This document shows, piece by piece, positions 25,907 to 35,153 of a DNA stretch of 64,000 bases; position 1 is the stretch's first letter, and each line of letters starts with the position of its first letter. The position numbers and the translations under genes were made by a program. The notes beneath the pieces are model-generated. The model searched no databases. It saw only the letters and a list, made by a program, of their open reading frames with translations, and was not told the origin of the DNA. This DNA is from Allobosea caraganae (GTDB lineage Bacteria > Pseudomonadota > Alphaproteobacteria > Rhizobiales > Beijerinckiaceae), in the NCBI RefSeq assembly GCF_003351345.1, contig NZ_QQTO01000001.1, forward strand, positions 124,001 through 188,000, written 5' to 3'.

Positions 25907-28900
25907 AGCCCGGCTGGAACGTCCCGCTGCAGACCGAGCAGCGCCAGGCCCTGGCGGCGCAGCCCGATCTCAGCGCCTGGGTCTCGGCCAATGCCGGCTC
26001 AGGCAAGACGCATGTGCTGGTCAACCGCGTGCTGCGGCTACTGCTGGACGGCGTCGCGCCCGGCCGCATGCTCTGCATCACCTATACCAAGGCGGCCGCG
26101 GCCAACATGGCCAACCGCGTCTTCAGGGCGCTCGGCGACTGGGCGACCATGCCGGATGCCGATCTTACCGCCGCATTGGAGAAGTTGACCGGCGAGCGGC
26201 CCCGGCCGGGCCAGCGCGACGCGGCGCGCCGGCTCTTCGCCGAGGCGCTGGAGACGCCGGGTGGGCTGAAGATCGAGACCATCCACGCCTTCTGCACCCG
26301 CGTGCTGCAATCGGCGCCGTTCGAGGCCAACGTGCCGCCGCGCTTCGAGGTGGCGGATAACCTGGCCCAGGCCGAATTGCTGCGCGATGCCCGGCGCGAG
26401 CTTCTGGCGGGGATAGCCGCGGAGCCTGGGGGTGCCGAGGCGCAGGCGCTGCATCTGCTGGCCGAGCAGGCTGCGCAGGACACCTTTGACGCGATCATGC
26501 AGGAGGCGTTGCGCCAGCGCGCGCTGTTCAGCGATGCCGCAGGCCGGCCACGCGCGGCGCAGGAGATGCGCGCGGGCATCTCGGCTTTCCTCGCGATTGC
26601 GCCTGACCTGAAGCCGGAGGCAGTGCTGCATGACTTCCGGCGCGAGCTTGGAGCCCTTTCGGGACTGAGCGAGCTGATCGCGGCGCTCGATGCCGGCAGC
26701 GCCACCCGCCAAAATTTTGCCGGGACGTTGCGGACGGTCACGGCCGCGGGCTTTGCGGGCGATCCGGTCGCGACCTGCCGCAGCGGCTTCATCACCCTTG
26801 AGGGCACGATCAACGCCAATATCCGCGGCAAGGGCAGATCCGAGTTCGAGCCTGGCCTGATGGAGGTGCTGGAGGAACTGCATGCGGCTGTCGCCAACGC
26901 GCAGGACCAGCTCAACGCCATCGCGGTGCGCGACCGCAGCGCGGCGCTGGCCCTGCTGGTGACGCGCGTGCTCGCCTCCTATCAGCGGCTCAAGGCGCAG
27001 CGTTCGCTGCTCGACTACGACGATCTGATCGCCAAGACGCGCTCGCTGCTGGCGCGGGTCGATGCGGCCTGGGTGCTCTACAAGCTCGATGCCGGCATCG
27101 ACCACATCCTGCTCGACGAGGCGCAGGACACCAGCGAGGCGCAATGGGCGATCCTGCGCGCGCTCGCCGACGAGTTCACCGCCGGCGAGGGCGCGGCGCT
27201 CAGGGGGCCGAAGCCGCGCACGATCTTCGTCGTCGGCGACGAGAAGCAGTCGATCTACGGCTTCCAGGGCGCGGCTCCCCGCTCCTTCGGCGAGGAGCGC
27301 CGGCGGCTCGGGCAGCGCATCGTCGCGGCCAAGCTGAAATTCGAGGCGGTCAGCCTCAACACCTCCTTCCGCTCGGCGCCCGACATCATGCAGGCGGTCG
27401 ATGCCGTCTTCGCCCTGCCGGAGCATGCGCGCGGCCTCGTCTTCGACGGCAGCGAGCGGCCGGAGCTGCACGACACCGTGCGCCGCAACGATCCCGGCAC
27501 GGTCGATCTCTGGCCGACCGCCGCCAACGACCAGAGCGAGCCGCCCGATGCCTGGACGACGCCGGTCGACGCGCCGGAGCGGCGCAGCGGCACGGTGAAG
27601 CTGGCCGAGCGCATCGCAACCGTGCTCAAGCGCTGGCAGCGCGACGGCCGGGACGATCTCGGCCGGCCGTTCCGGGCCGGCGACGTGATGATCCTGCTGC
27701 GCCAGCGCGGGCCGCTCTTCGAGGCGATCGTCAAGGCGCTGAAGGATGCCGGCGTGCCGGTGACCGGGCGCGACCGCCTCAGTCTCGCCGAGCATCCGGC
27801 GGTCGAGGATCTCGTCGTGCTGGGACGGGCGCTGCTGCTGCCCGACGACGACCTCGCGCTCGCGACCACGCTGAAGACGCCGCTCTTCGCCTTCACGGAT
27901 GAGGACCTGTTGCGCTTCGCGCCGGAGCGGCCGGGCTCGCTGCTGTCAGCCCTGCGGCAGGCCGGCCAGGACGAGCCGCGCTTTGCTGCGGCCGAGCAGC
28001 GGCTGGCGGAGCTTGGCGAGGAGGCCGCGCGCTGCGGGCCGTTCCGCTTCTTCGCCGGGCTGCTCGGGCCGGGCGGCGGGCGCAATCTCGCGCTGGCGCG
28101 GCTCGGCGCCGAGGCCGGCGACGCGCTCGACGCCTTCCTCAACGCCGCGCTCGATTTCGAGCGCAAGCACGGCCCCTCGCTCGCCGGCTTCCTGCACCAC
28201 GTCGTCAATGCCGGCACTGAGGTGAAGCGCGACCTCTCGACCAGCGCCGGCGAGGTCCGGGTGATGACCGTGCACGGCTCCAAGGGGCTGGAATCGACCA
28301 TCGTGATCCTGGCCGATATCGCGCCGGAGCCCGGCGAGAAGCGCCTGCCGAAGATCATGGATGTGGCGCCGCCCTTCGGCGCGCCGGTGCCGATCTGGCC
28401 GCCGGCGCGGGCGTCCGACACCACAGCCACGCGCCGGGCCAAGAACCTGGTCGTCGCGCAATTCGTCGAGGAGCATCACCGCCTGCTCTATGTCGCGATG
28501 ACCCGCGCCGAGGACAGGCTGATCGTCTGCGGCGCCCAACCCAAGGGCGAGGCGCCGGAGGGCAGCTGGTACGCGATGATCGCGGCAGGGCTCGCCGCCT
28601 CGCCAAGCGGCCTGCGCGACGTCGCCGCGCCGGACGGGCAGGAGGCGATCAAGCGCTTCATGGTGTCGATGCCGCAGCCGCTGGACCGGCCGGAGAGCGT
28701 CACGGCGAAACCCGCGATGATCGAACCGGCCTGGCTGCGCCGCGCCGTTCCAGTCGAGAGCGAGCCCCTGCCGCCGCTGAAGCCCTCTAACGCGCTCAGC
28801 GCCGCCGACGCGGCCGAGCGGCCGGGCGATGGGCCGTTCCTGGCAGCCGCGGCGCAGGCCGGGCGGCTGGCTCATCTGCTGCTGCAGGTGCTGCCGGATA

Positions 28901-29367
28901 TCGAGTCGGGTGGGCGCGAGGCGGCGGCGCAGGCCTTGACCGCCATGCGCGGCGCCGGCCTGCCGCTGGCGCGGCGCGAGCAGATCGCGGCGCAGGCGCT
29001 CGCCCTGCTGGCGGATCCGACCTTGTCGGCACTGTTCGCAGTGGGCTCGCTGGCCGAGGTCCCGATTGCCGGCACGATCACGCTGCCGAGCGGCGCGATC
29101 CGCAGCGTCTCCGGCCAGATCGACCGGCTGGCCGTCACGGACGGCGCCGTCCTGATCGCCGATTTCAAGACCGCGGCGCGGCCTCCGATCGATTCGGGCG
29201 CGATCCCGCCCGGCACCTTGGCTCAGCTTGCGGTCTACCGGGCGCTGGTCGGGCAGATATATCCGGGCCGGCCGGTGCGCGCTTTGGTGATCTACACCGC
29301 CAATCTCGCCACGCTGGAGCCCGATTCTGCCGCGCTCGACGCCGTTCTGGCGAATCTCGCAGGGTAG
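25903..29367 (+). CDS. addA: Double-strand break repair helicase AddA
   Basis: 1154 residues, UvrD-type helicase with a C-terminal nuclease. Visible: Walker A ANAGSGKTHVLVNRVLRLLL near residue 30, IETIHAFCTRVLQ (Ia region), LLDEAQDTSEAQW (motif II), VVGDEKQSIYGFQGA (III), VMTVHGSKGLESTIVIL (V) and LLYVAMTRAEDRLIV (VI), then VLIADFKTAARPP of the RecB-type nuclease. It drives unwinding in the AddAB complex. The start is GTG overlapping the addB stop by four bases. Confidence 0.96.
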   Translation: MKPGWNVPLQTEQRQALAAQPDLSAWVSANAGSGKTHVLVNRVLRLLLDGVAPGRMLCITYTKAAAANMANRVFRALGDWATMPDADLTAALEKLTGERPRPGQRDAARRLFAEALETPGGLKIETIHAFCTRVLQSAPFEANVPPRFEVADNLAQAELLRDARRELLAGIAAEPGGAEAQALHLLAEQAAQDTFDAIMQEALRQRALFSDAAGRPRAAQEMRAGISAFLAIAPDLKPEAVLHDFRRELGALSGLSELIAALDAGSATRQNFAGTLRTVTAAGFAGDPVATCRSGFITLEGTINANIRGKGRSEFEPGLMEVLEELHAAVANAQDQLNAIAVRDRSAALALLVTRVLASYQRLKAQRSLLDYDDLIAKTRSLLARVDAAWVLYKLDAGIDHILLDEAQDTSEAQWAILRALADEFTAGEGAALRGPKPRTIFVVGDEKQSIYGFQGAAPRSFGEERRRLGQRIVAAKLKFEAVSLNTSFRSAPDIMQAVDAVFALPEHARGLVFDGSERPELHDTVRRNDPGTVDLWPTAANDQSEPPDAWTTPVDAPERRSGTVKLAERIATVLKRWQRDGRDDLGRPFRAGDVMILLRQRGPLFEAIVKALKDAGVPVTGRDRLSLAEHPAVEDLVVLGRALLLPDDDLALATTLKTPLFAFTDEDLLRFAPERPGSLLSALRQAGQDEPRFAAAEQRLAELGEEAARCGPFRFFAGLLGPGGGRNLALARLGAEAGDALDAFLNAALDFERKHGPSLAGFLHHVVNAGTEVKRDLSTSAGEVRVMTVHGSKGLESTIVILADIAPEPGEKRLPKIMDVAPPFGAPVPIWPPARASDTTATRRAKNLVVAQFVEEHHRLLYVAMTRAEDRLIVCGAQPKGEAPEGSWYAMIAAGLAASPSGLRDVAAPDGQEAIKRFMVSMPQPLDRPESVTAKPAMIEPAWLRRAVPVESEPLPPLKPSNALSAADAAERPGDGPFLAAAAQAGRLAHLLLQVLPDIESGGREAAAQALTAMRGAGLPLARREQIAAQALALLADPTLSALFAVGSLAEVPIAGTITLPSGAIRSVSGQIDRLAVTDGAVLIADFKTAARPPIDSGAIPPGTLAQLAVYRALVGQIYPGRPVRALVIYTANLATLEPDSAALDAVLANLAG

Positions 29368-29395
29368 ACCTGCTTCAATGCACTGTGAGCGCGCC

Positions 29396-29423
29396 TTGAC
29401 CCGGAGGGGGTGCATTCATAGCT
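29396..29423 (+). promoter_or_regulatory. Candidate promoter of trxA
   Basis: TTGACC (29396-29401), a 16-bp spacer and ATAGCT (29418-29423) resemble a sigma70-type promoter between addA and trxA. The -35 is good and the -10 poor. Thioredoxin is normally expressed far above AddAB, so a promoter of its own is expected here. Confidence 0.4.
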
Positions 29424-29475
29424 TTGTCGGCGACACGCAGCGCTGCTGCTTCTTTTTTTGAAAGGCGACCAAGCC

Positions 29476-29796
29476 ATGGCGACGAACAAGGTGACCGATG
29501 CGAGCTTCGAGGCCGATGTCCTCAACTCGTCCGAGCCGGTCGTGGTGGATTTCTGGGCCGAATGGTGCGGCCCCTGCCGGATGATCGGCCCGGCGCTCGA
29601 GGAGATCGCCGGCGAGATGCAGGGCAAGGTCAAGATCGTGAAGATGAACGTCGACGAGAACCAGGCGATCCCCGCCCAGTTCGGCATCCGCTCGATCCCG
29701 ACCCTGATGCTGTTCAAGGACGGCAAGCTGGCCTCGCAGAAGGTCGGCGCGGCTCCCAAGAGCGATCTCTCGCGCTGGATCTCGGCCGCCGTCTGA
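29476..29796 (+). CDS. trxA: Thioredoxin 1
   Basis: 106 residues with the redox motif WCGPC (Cys31 and Cys34), the cis-proline region [12 protein letters not shown] and the buried Asp in VVVDFWAEW. TrxA reduces disulfides in ribonucleotide reductase, peroxiredoxins and other cytosolic targets, and is itself reduced by thioredoxin reductase. Six extra codons upstream are open; the ATG at 29476 matches the family. The addAB-trxA order is conserved in Rhizobiales. A strong terminator follows. Confidence 0.97.
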   Translation: MATNKVTDASFEADVLNSSEPVVVDFWAEWCGPCRMIGPALEEIAGEMQGKVKIVKMNVDENQAIPAQFGIRSIPTLMLFKDGKLASQKVGAAPKSDLSRWISAAV

Positions 29797-29820
29797 TTTC
29801 GGCGGTGCTTACAAAAATGC

Positions 29821-29853
29821 AGCCCGCCTTCCTTAGGAAGGCGGGCTTTTTTT
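29821..29853 (+). terminator. Rho-independent terminator after trxA
   Basis: AGCCCGCCTTCC and GGAAGGCGGGCT form a perfect 12-bp stem around the loop TTA (29821-29847), followed by a run of seven T. It closes the divL-to-trxA direction of transcription. Confidence 0.95.
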
Positions 29854-29856
29854 ACG

Positions 29857-29949
29857 CGTCATGCTCGGGCTTGTCCCGGGCATCCACGTCTTGAACGCCG
29901 CCCGCGATGAGCGAAGACGTGGATGGTCGGCACAAGGCCGACCATGACG
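29857..29949. repeat. Palindromic intergenic repeat, family C
   Basis: About 93 bp. The left arm CGTCATGCTCGGGCTTGTCC pairs with the right arm GGCACAAGGCCGACCATGACG with mismatches, and inner arms ATCCACGTCTT and AAGACGTGGAT are perfect complements. One copy in this window, directly between the trxA terminator and the end of doxX. From general knowledge such hairpins are frequent in Bradyrhizobium-like genomes. Confidence 0.8.
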
Positions 29950-29962
29950 GAAGAGAGGCGGA

Positions 29963-30358
29963 TCACGCCTTCGAGCGGCTGCCGTCGATGCTCCAGGCGC
30001 CGGCACCGGCCGTGACCAGATAAAGGAAGATGAAGCAGTAGAGGATCGCGGCGTCGCCGCCGTTCAGCGTCGGGTAGAGGCTGCGCGGGGCGTGAAACAT
30101 CCAATAGGCGACGGCCATCTCGCCAGCCAGGAGGAAGGCGACCGGACGGGTCAGGAAGCCGAGCAGAAGCGCCAGGCCGCCGAAGGTCTCGATGATCGCG
30201 CCGAACCAGAACAGCGTGAACGCCGCCGGCAGGCCGCTGGCGGGAGCGGCCGGGAAGCCGAAGAGCTTCTGGGTGCCGTGAAGGATGAAAATCAGTGCGG
30301 TGACGATGCGGAGCAGGCCAAGCGCCTGCGGGGAGTAGCGGCTCAACGAATCGAACAT
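29963..30358 (-). CDS. DoxX-family membrane protein
   Basis: 131 residues with four hydrophobic helices: LGLLRIVTALIFILHGTQKL, then a FTLFWFGAIIETFGGLALLL segment, a third helix around PVAFLLAGEMAVAYW, and AAILYCFIFLYLVTAGAG. The HGTQKLFG motif in helix 1 and FGGLALLLG in helix 2 are typical of the DoxX/DoxD family (inner membrane). Some members act in thiosulfate oxidation or with thiol-redox partners; most are uncharacterised, and no sulfur genes are near. The ATG at 30358 follows AAGGAAAGAG. It diverges from the penicillin-binding protein gene across a 301-bp gap. Confidence 0.85.
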   Translation of the reverse strand: MFDSLSRYSPQALGLLRIVTALIFILHGTQKLFGFPAAPASGLPAAFTLFWFGAIIETFGGLALLLGFLTRPVAFLLAGEMAVAYWMFHAPRSLYPTLNGGDAAILYCFIFLYLVTAGAGAWSIDGSRSKA

Positions 30359-30573
30359 CGAATGTCTCTTTCCTTGTTGCGATGGCATCTTTAGCGGCGG
30401 AACCCAGCCCAGAACCGCCGCGCGTGCAGGCCGCACCCTGTCGGCTTCCGATGGGTTTTCAATTCACATAAACGTTTCCGTGCCGGCAGATCGGCGCGTT
30501 GCGCGCAGTAATGGCAGATTTACCACAGTTCGCTTTCGCGGCTGCAAGCGCAGCTCTGCGCCCGCGCATGGGC

Positions 30574-30588
30574 TTAACCGACCCTTAA
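30574..30588 (+). promoter_or_regulatory. Perfect CtrA-type box upstream of the penicillin-binding protein gene
   Basis: TTAA-CCGACCC-TTAA is the full consensus of the CtrA cell-cycle regulator (TTAA, seven bases, TTAA). It lies 72-86 bp upstream of the ATG at 30660. A GANTC site (GAATC, 30602-30606) follows it. TTAA is rare in this GC-rich window. Regulation by CtrA is inference from the motif. The rest of the 301-bp doxX/PBP gap shows no other clear signal. Confidence 0.65.
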
Positions 30589-30659
30589 AAGCGCCATGTT
30601 TGAATCCTGTCTGAAAACGCTGCGCCGCATGGGCGCGGGTGCAGGCTGAACGGGGCAGG

Positions 30660-32810
30660 ATGAGCGACCGGACGAGACGAGGCGGCGAGCGGCGCGAGCC
30701 GTCCTTCGAGAGCGGGCGCGGCGGAAGCCGCGACGATTCCGACATGCGCCTGTCCGCCGACGACCGCTCCAGCCGCTCCTATCGCGGCACCGCCAAGCCG
30801 GCGCCACGCGAGGAGCCGCGCCGCAACAAATCCACCAAGGGCGGCGGCGGTGGCCGGCGACGCGGGCGCAGGCGCCGCTCGCTGCTCGGCATGCTGGCCT
30901 ATTGGATGCTCGTGCTCGGCGTCTGGTGCGCGATCGGGCTGGGCGGGCTGATCGCCTATCACGCCGCGCAATTGCCGCCGATCAACCAGCTCACCGTGCC
31001 GAAGCGGCCGCCCAACATCGCGATCCTGGCCGCCGACGGCTCTCTGCTGGCCAATCGCGGCGAGACCGGCGGGCGCACGATCACCATCGGCGAGGTGCCG
31101 CCCTATCTGCCCAAGGCCTTCGTCGCGATCGAGGACAAGCGCTTCTACGAGCATTTCGGCATCGACCCGATCGGCATCACCCGCGCCGTGGTCACCAACC
31201 TGCGCGGACGTGGCGGCATGCAGGGCGGCTCGACCCTGACGCAGCAGCTCGCCAAGAACCTGTTCCTGACCCAGGAGCGCACCGCCTCGCGCAAGATCCA
31301 GGAGGCGATCCTGGCGCTCTGGCTGGAGCAGACCTACAGCAAGGACCAGATCCTCGAGCTCTACCTCAACCGGGTCTATTTCGGCTCGGGCGCCTATGGC
31401 GTCGAGGCCGCGGCGCAGCGCTACTTCAACAAATCGGCGCGCTCGGTGACGATCGCCGAGGCGGCGATGCTGGCCGGCCTGGTGCAGGCACCCTCGCGGC
31501 TGGCGCCGAACCGCAACCCCGAACTCGCCGAAGCGCGGGCCAAGCTCGTCATCGCGGCCATGGCCGAGCAGGGCTTCATCTCGCAGGCCTCGGCCAAGAC
31601 CGCTCTGGTGGCGCCGGCCGAGGCGGCCGAGCGCGTCGGCGCCGGCTCGGTGAACTATGCCGCCGACTACGTCATGGACGTGCTCGACGACTTCATCGGC
31701 GCGGTCGAGGGCGACGTCACCGTGCTGACGACGATCGACACCAAGCTGCAATCCTCGGCCGAGACCATCCTGGTCGATTCGCTCGCGGCGCAGGGTGCCA
31801 AGCAGGGCATCAGCCAGGGCGCGGTCGTCTCGATGGCGCCGGACGGGGCGCTGCGCGCGCTGATCGGCGGGCGCGACTACACCAAGAGCCAGTTCAACCG
31901 CGCCACCGCCGCCAAGCGCCAGCCGGGCTCGTCCTTCAAGCCCTTCGTCTACCTGACCGCGATCGAGCGCGGCCTGACGCCGGACACGATCCGCGACGAC
32001 TCGCCCGTGTCGATCAAAGGCTGGCAGCCGGAGAACAACACCCGCACCTATCGCGGCCCGATCACGCTCCAGACCGCCTTCGCCCATTCGATCAACACGA
32101 TCGCGGTGAAGCTCAACCAGGAGGTGACGCCGAAGGAGGTGGTGCGCACGGCGCAGCGCCTCGGCATCACCTCGGCGCTGCAGGCCAATCCGTCGCTGGC
32201 GCTCGGCACCTCGGAGGTGACGCCGATCGAGCTCACCAGCGCCTACGCCACCTTCGCCAATGGCGGCCAGTCGGTGCTGCCCTACGTCATCCGCGAGGTG
32301 AAGACGACCACCGGCAAGGTGCTCTATGCGCGCAAGGGCAACGGCTTCGGCCTGGTGATCCAGCCCCAGCCGCTCTCGATGATGGACGCGATGTTCCACG
32401 AGACCATGACCAGCGGCACCGGCAGCAAGGTCAACCTTGCCGGCTGGGAGGTCGGCGGCAAGTCGGGCACGACGCAGGACTTTCGCGACGCCTGGTTCGT
32501 CGGCTTCACCTCCAAGCTCGTCACCGCCGTCTGGCTCGGCAATGACGACAACAGCGCGATGAAGCGGGTCTATGGCAGTGGGCTGCCGGCCGAGATCTGG
32601 GGCAAGTACATGAAAACCGCCCATGTCGGGATGCAGCCGTCGCCGCTGCCCGGCGGGCTCTGGCATGGCGCGCCCAGGTCGATCTTCGATGGCGCGCCGG
32701 TCGCGGGCGGGCAGCCGCCAGCCTCGACCCAGACGGCAGACAGCGACCGCGCCTGGGTGCCGCCGGCGCCGCAGGAGCGCAACTTCCTGGAGCGCCTGTT
32801 CGGCGGCTGA
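30660..32810 (+). CDS. Class A penicillin-binding protein (PBP1A/1C-like)
   Basis: 716 residues. A cytoplasmic basic, glycine-rich tail of about 80 residues is followed by one membrane helix (LAYWMLVLGVWCAIGLGGLI). The glycosyltransferase domain (FVAIEDKRFYEHFGID, GGSTLTQQLAKNLFL, RKIQEAILALWLE, LNRVYFGSGAYG) comes next, then the transpeptidase domain with SxxK in PGSSFKPF, SxN in HSINTIAVK and KSGTT. It polymerises and cross-links peptidoglycan in the periplasm. The C-terminal ~60 residues are Pro/Ala-rich. The ATG at 30660 has GGGGCAGG upstream. A CtrA-type box lies in its promoter region, hinting at cell-cycle timing. Confidence 0.93.
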   Translation: MSDRTRRGGERREPSFESGRGGSRDDSDMRLSADDRSSRSYRGTAKPAPREEPRRNKSTKGGGGGRRRGRRRRSLLGMLAYWMLVLGVWCAIGLGGLIAYHAAQLPPINQLTVPKRPPNIAILAADGSLLANRGETGGRTITIGEVPPYLPKAFVAIEDKRFYEHFGIDPIGITRAVVTNLRGRGGMQGGSTLTQQLAKNLFLTQERTASRKIQEAILALWLEQTYSKDQILELYLNRVYFGSGAYGVEAAAQRYFNKSARSVTIAEAAMLAGLVQAPSRLAPNRNPELAEARAKLVIAAMAEQGFISQASAKTALVAPAEAAERVGAGSVNYAADYVMDVLDDFIGAVEGDVTVLTTIDTKLQSSAETILVDSLAAQGAKQGISQGAVVSMAPDGALRALIGGRDYTKSQFNRATAAKRQPGSSFKPFVYLTAIERGLTPDTIRDDSPVSIKGWQPENNTRTYRGPITLQTAFAHSINTIAVKLNQEVTPKEVVRTAQRLGITSALQANPSLALGTSEVTPIELTSAYATFANGGQSVLPYVIREVKTTTGKVLYARKGNGFGLVIQPQPLSMMDAMFHETMTSGTGSKVNLAGWEVGGKSGTTQDFRDAWFVGFTSKLVTAVWLGNDDNSAMKRVYGSGLPAEIWGKYMKTAHVGMQPSPLPGGLWHGAPRSIFDGAPVAGGQPPASTQTADSDRAWVPPAPQERNFLERLFGG

Positions 32811-32824
32811 GACTGTTTGGATAT

Positions 32825-32946
32825 TCAGCCCTCATCCTGAGGAGCCGCGAAGCGGCGTCTCGAAGGATGATCCAGGAGGCTCCCGAGTCCACTGAACCAT
32901 CCTTCGAGACGCAGGCTAAAGCCTGCTCCTCAGGATGAGGGCTGAG
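32825..32946. repeat. Palindromic intergenic repeat, family D
   Basis: About 122 bp between the 3' ends of the penicillin-binding protein and the exporter genes. TTCAGCCCTCATCCTGAGGA at left pairs with TCCTCAGGATGAGGGCTGAG at right, and TCTCGAAGGATG pairs with CATCCTTCGAGA. The centre (CAGGAGGCTCCCGAGTCCACTG) is single-stranded. A single copy here. Confidence 0.85.
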
Positions 32947-32966
32947 AATAAGCCACCGGAGAACGC

Positions 32967-34163
32967 TCAGGCCTTCTTCGCCCGGACTCCGCGCGAGGCG
33001 TGGAACAGCACGAGCGCGGCGACGCCGAGCGTCGCCATCACCGCCGGCAGCGGCAGGGCCGAAGCGTGCAGCAGCTTGCCGACGAGCAGGCCGACGCAGG
33101 CCGAGAACAGCATCTGGCACAGGCCCGAGAAGGATGAGGCCGCCCCGGCGCGATCCGGAAACGGCATCATCGCGGAAGCCTGGGCCTGCGGCATGGTCAG
33201 GCCGACGCCGGCGGCATAGATCGCCCAGGGGATGATCACGCCGAGCGCGCCGCCGACCCCGCTCGCGAGCGCGACCAGCATGATCACGCCGCCGGCCGCG
33301 AGGCAGGCCACGCCGAGCGCGATGACGCCGTCCATGCCGCGCTTGCCGACGAGGCGCTGCGCGATGATCGTGCCGAGGATGAAGCCGAGCACGCCGAAGC
33401 CGAAGGACAGGCCGTAATCGCGCGGCGACAGGCCGTAAATGCCGATCAGCACGAAGGACGAGCCGGAGATGAAGGCGAAGAGCCCGGCATAGGCGAGCGC
33501 GGTCAGCCCGACATAGACCCGGTAGGCCCGGTTTTGCAGCAGCACGCCGAAGCCGCGGAAGATCGCCAGGAGCGAGAGCCGCTCCGGCGAGCGGGCGCGG
33601 ATGGTCTCGGGCATGACCAGCACGATCGCCACCGCCAGGCCGAGCGCGAAGACGAGCGAGGCGATGAAGGTCGAGCGCCAGCCATAGAGGTCCTGCAGGA
33701 TGCCGCCGATCACCGGCGCGACCGCCGGCACCAGCCCCATGATCATCCCCATCCGCGCCAATTCGCGGCCGGCGCGCGGCCCGTCATAGAGATCGCGCAC
33801 CATGGCGCGGCCGAGCACGATCGGCCCGGAGGCGCCGAGCGCCTGGAACGCGCGCGCCGCCGTCAGCGCCTCGATCGAGGGCGCGAGCGAGCAGGCCAGC
33901 GTCGCGATCAGGAAGAGGCCGAGCCCGGTCAGCAGCACCGGCTTGCGGCCGAGCCTGTCGGAGAGCGGGCCCCAGATGATCTGGCCGCCAGCGAAGCCGA
34001 ACAGGAAGGAGGAGAGCGTCGCCTGCGCGCCGGAGACCGTGGTGTTCATCACCTCGACGATCTGCGGCAGCGAGGGCAGGTAGAAATCGGTCGAGAGCGG
34101 GCCAAGCGCCGTCAGCATGGCGAGGATGGCGGTCATCGCCAGCGTGTCGGGGCGCAGTTTCAT
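32967..34163 (-). CDS. Bcr/CflA-family multidrug efflux transporter (MFS)
   Basis: 398 residues with about twelve hydrophobic segments. The N-terminal half has the drug:H+ antiporter-1 signatures: ALGPLSTDFYLPSLPQI in helix 1 and GPLSDRLGRKPVLLTG in the loop 2-3 motif A, plus ARAFQALGASG and VPAVAPVIGG (motif C region). These place it in the Bcr/CflA branch (bicyclomycin, chloramphenicol and other exports). The true substrate is unknown. The frame is open to 34265, but family homology starts at the ATG at 34163. It is a single gene bounded on both sides by palindromic repeats. Confidence 0.9.
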   Translation of the reverse strand: MKLRPDTLAMTAILAMLTALGPLSTDFYLPSLPQIVEVMNTTVSGAQATLSSFLFGFAGGQIIWGPLSDRLGRKPVLLTGLGLFLIATLACSLAPSIEALTAARAFQALGASGPIVLGRAMVRDLYDGPRAGRELARMGMIMGLVPAVAPVIGGILQDLYGWRSTFIASLVFALGLAVAIVLVMPETIRARSPERLSLLAIFRGFGVLLQNRAYRVYVGLTALAYAGLFAFISGSSFVLIGIYGLSPRDYGLSFGFGVLGFILGTIIAQRLVGKRGMDGVIALGVACLAAGGVIMLVALASGVGGALGVIIPWAIYAAGVGLTMPQAQASAMMPFPDRAGAASSFSGLCQMLFSACVGLLVGKLLHASALPLPAVMATLGVAALVLFHASRGVRAKKA

Positions 34164-34211
34164 GAGGAATGATGTCCGACCAGTCAGGATTACGCGGGGT
34201 GTTCTAAAACG

Positions 34212-34317
34212 CGTCATCCCGGACAAGCCGCGAAGCGGCGCTGATCGGGATCCATCGTAGAGCACCGGAGCTTTACGATGGATCCCGGCGCTACGCTGCG
34301 CTCCGGCCGGGATGACG
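34212..34317. repeat. Palindromic intergenic repeat, family E
   Basis: About 106 bp. CGTCATCCCGG pairs with CCGGGATGACG at the ends, and GGGATCCATCGTA pairs with TACGATGGATCCC in the middle around a short loop with CACCGG. It lies just upstream of the exporter gene and beyond the stop of the metallopeptidase gene. Confidence 0.85.
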
Positions 34318-34363
34318 GCGTTGTTCTGTTACCTGCGAGAGCGGAGATCGTCGAGGCTTGGCC

Positions 34364-35104
34364 TCAGCCGAAGCCGTGGAGGCCGGCGCCGTGCTTCTTC
34401 AGCCAGAGCTCGGCCTCTTCCGTGCGCGGGCAGAGCTTGTGGGTCAGGGCCCAGAAGCGGTGCGAGTGGTTCATCTCCTTGAGATGGGCCACCTCATGCG
34501 CCGCGAGATAGTCGAGCACCAGCGGTGGCGCCAGGATCAGGCGCCAGGAGAAGTTGAGATGGCCCTTGGAGGAGCAGGAGCCCCAGCGGCTGGTCGTGTC
34601 GCGAATGGTGATCTTGCGGGCGGGGATGCCGAGCGTCGCGGTATGGCGGCGCACGGAGCGTTCGAGGTCCTCGAGCGCAGCGCGGCGCAGGAAATCCTTG
34701 ACCCGGCGCGCGACATGGGCGGCTTCGCCGGCGACGGCGATGATCGCGGTGCCGTCCTTGTCGGTGGTCGCCTGGGTGATGCCGCGCACCTTCGACCAGT
34801 GCACGATCCGGTGGGGCACGCCGCGGAACGGCACGATCTGGCCGGGCTCGAACGGCACCGAGGCCGGGCGCTTGGCGATGCGCGCTGCGATCCAGCCGCC
34901 ATGCGCCTCGGCGAAGAGCTTGCCGGCAAGGAAATCGGCGCGTTCGGGCAGGGTCAGCGTGATCTCGCCGGTGGCCTGCGAGACGCGCAGCGTCATCCGG
35001 CGCGCTGCCGCGCGCCGCTTCACCGCAACGGCATAGAACGTGCCGGCATGGGCGACCTCGATCGCGTCCGGATCGGGCTTGCGCTTGAACAGGGAGAGCC
35101 GCAT
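34364..35104 (-). CDS. YgjP-type (DUF45) zinc metallopeptidase
   Basis: 246 residues. The C-terminal domain has the zincin motif HEVAHLKEMNHSHRFW: His203, Glu204 and His207 with a third histidine near 213. It is preceded by TTSRWGSCSSKGHLNFSW, the other DUF45 signature. No membrane helix or signal is visible, so it is probably cytosolic. YgjP of E. coli has been linked to protein turnover, but the substrate here is unknown. It is followed downstream by the family E repeat; upstream it is 50 bp from the end of the PHB depolymerase gene on the same strand. Confidence 0.88.
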   Translation of the reverse strand: MRLSLFKRKPDPDAIEVAHAGTFYAVAVKRRAAARRMTLRVSQATGEITLTLPERADFLAGKLFAEAHGGWIAARIAKRPASVPFEPGQIVPFRGVPHRIVHWSKVRGITQATTDKDGTAIIAVAGEAAHVARRVKDFLRRAALEDLERSVRRHTATLGIPARKITIRDTTSRWGSCSSKGHLNFSWRLILAPPLVLDYLAAHEVAHLKEMNHSHRFWALTHKLCPRTEEAELWLKKHGAGLHGFG

Positions 35105-35153
35105 CGCGCGCGATTGTGCTGGATTCGCAGGCGATGCGGAAGAGGGTGGATGC

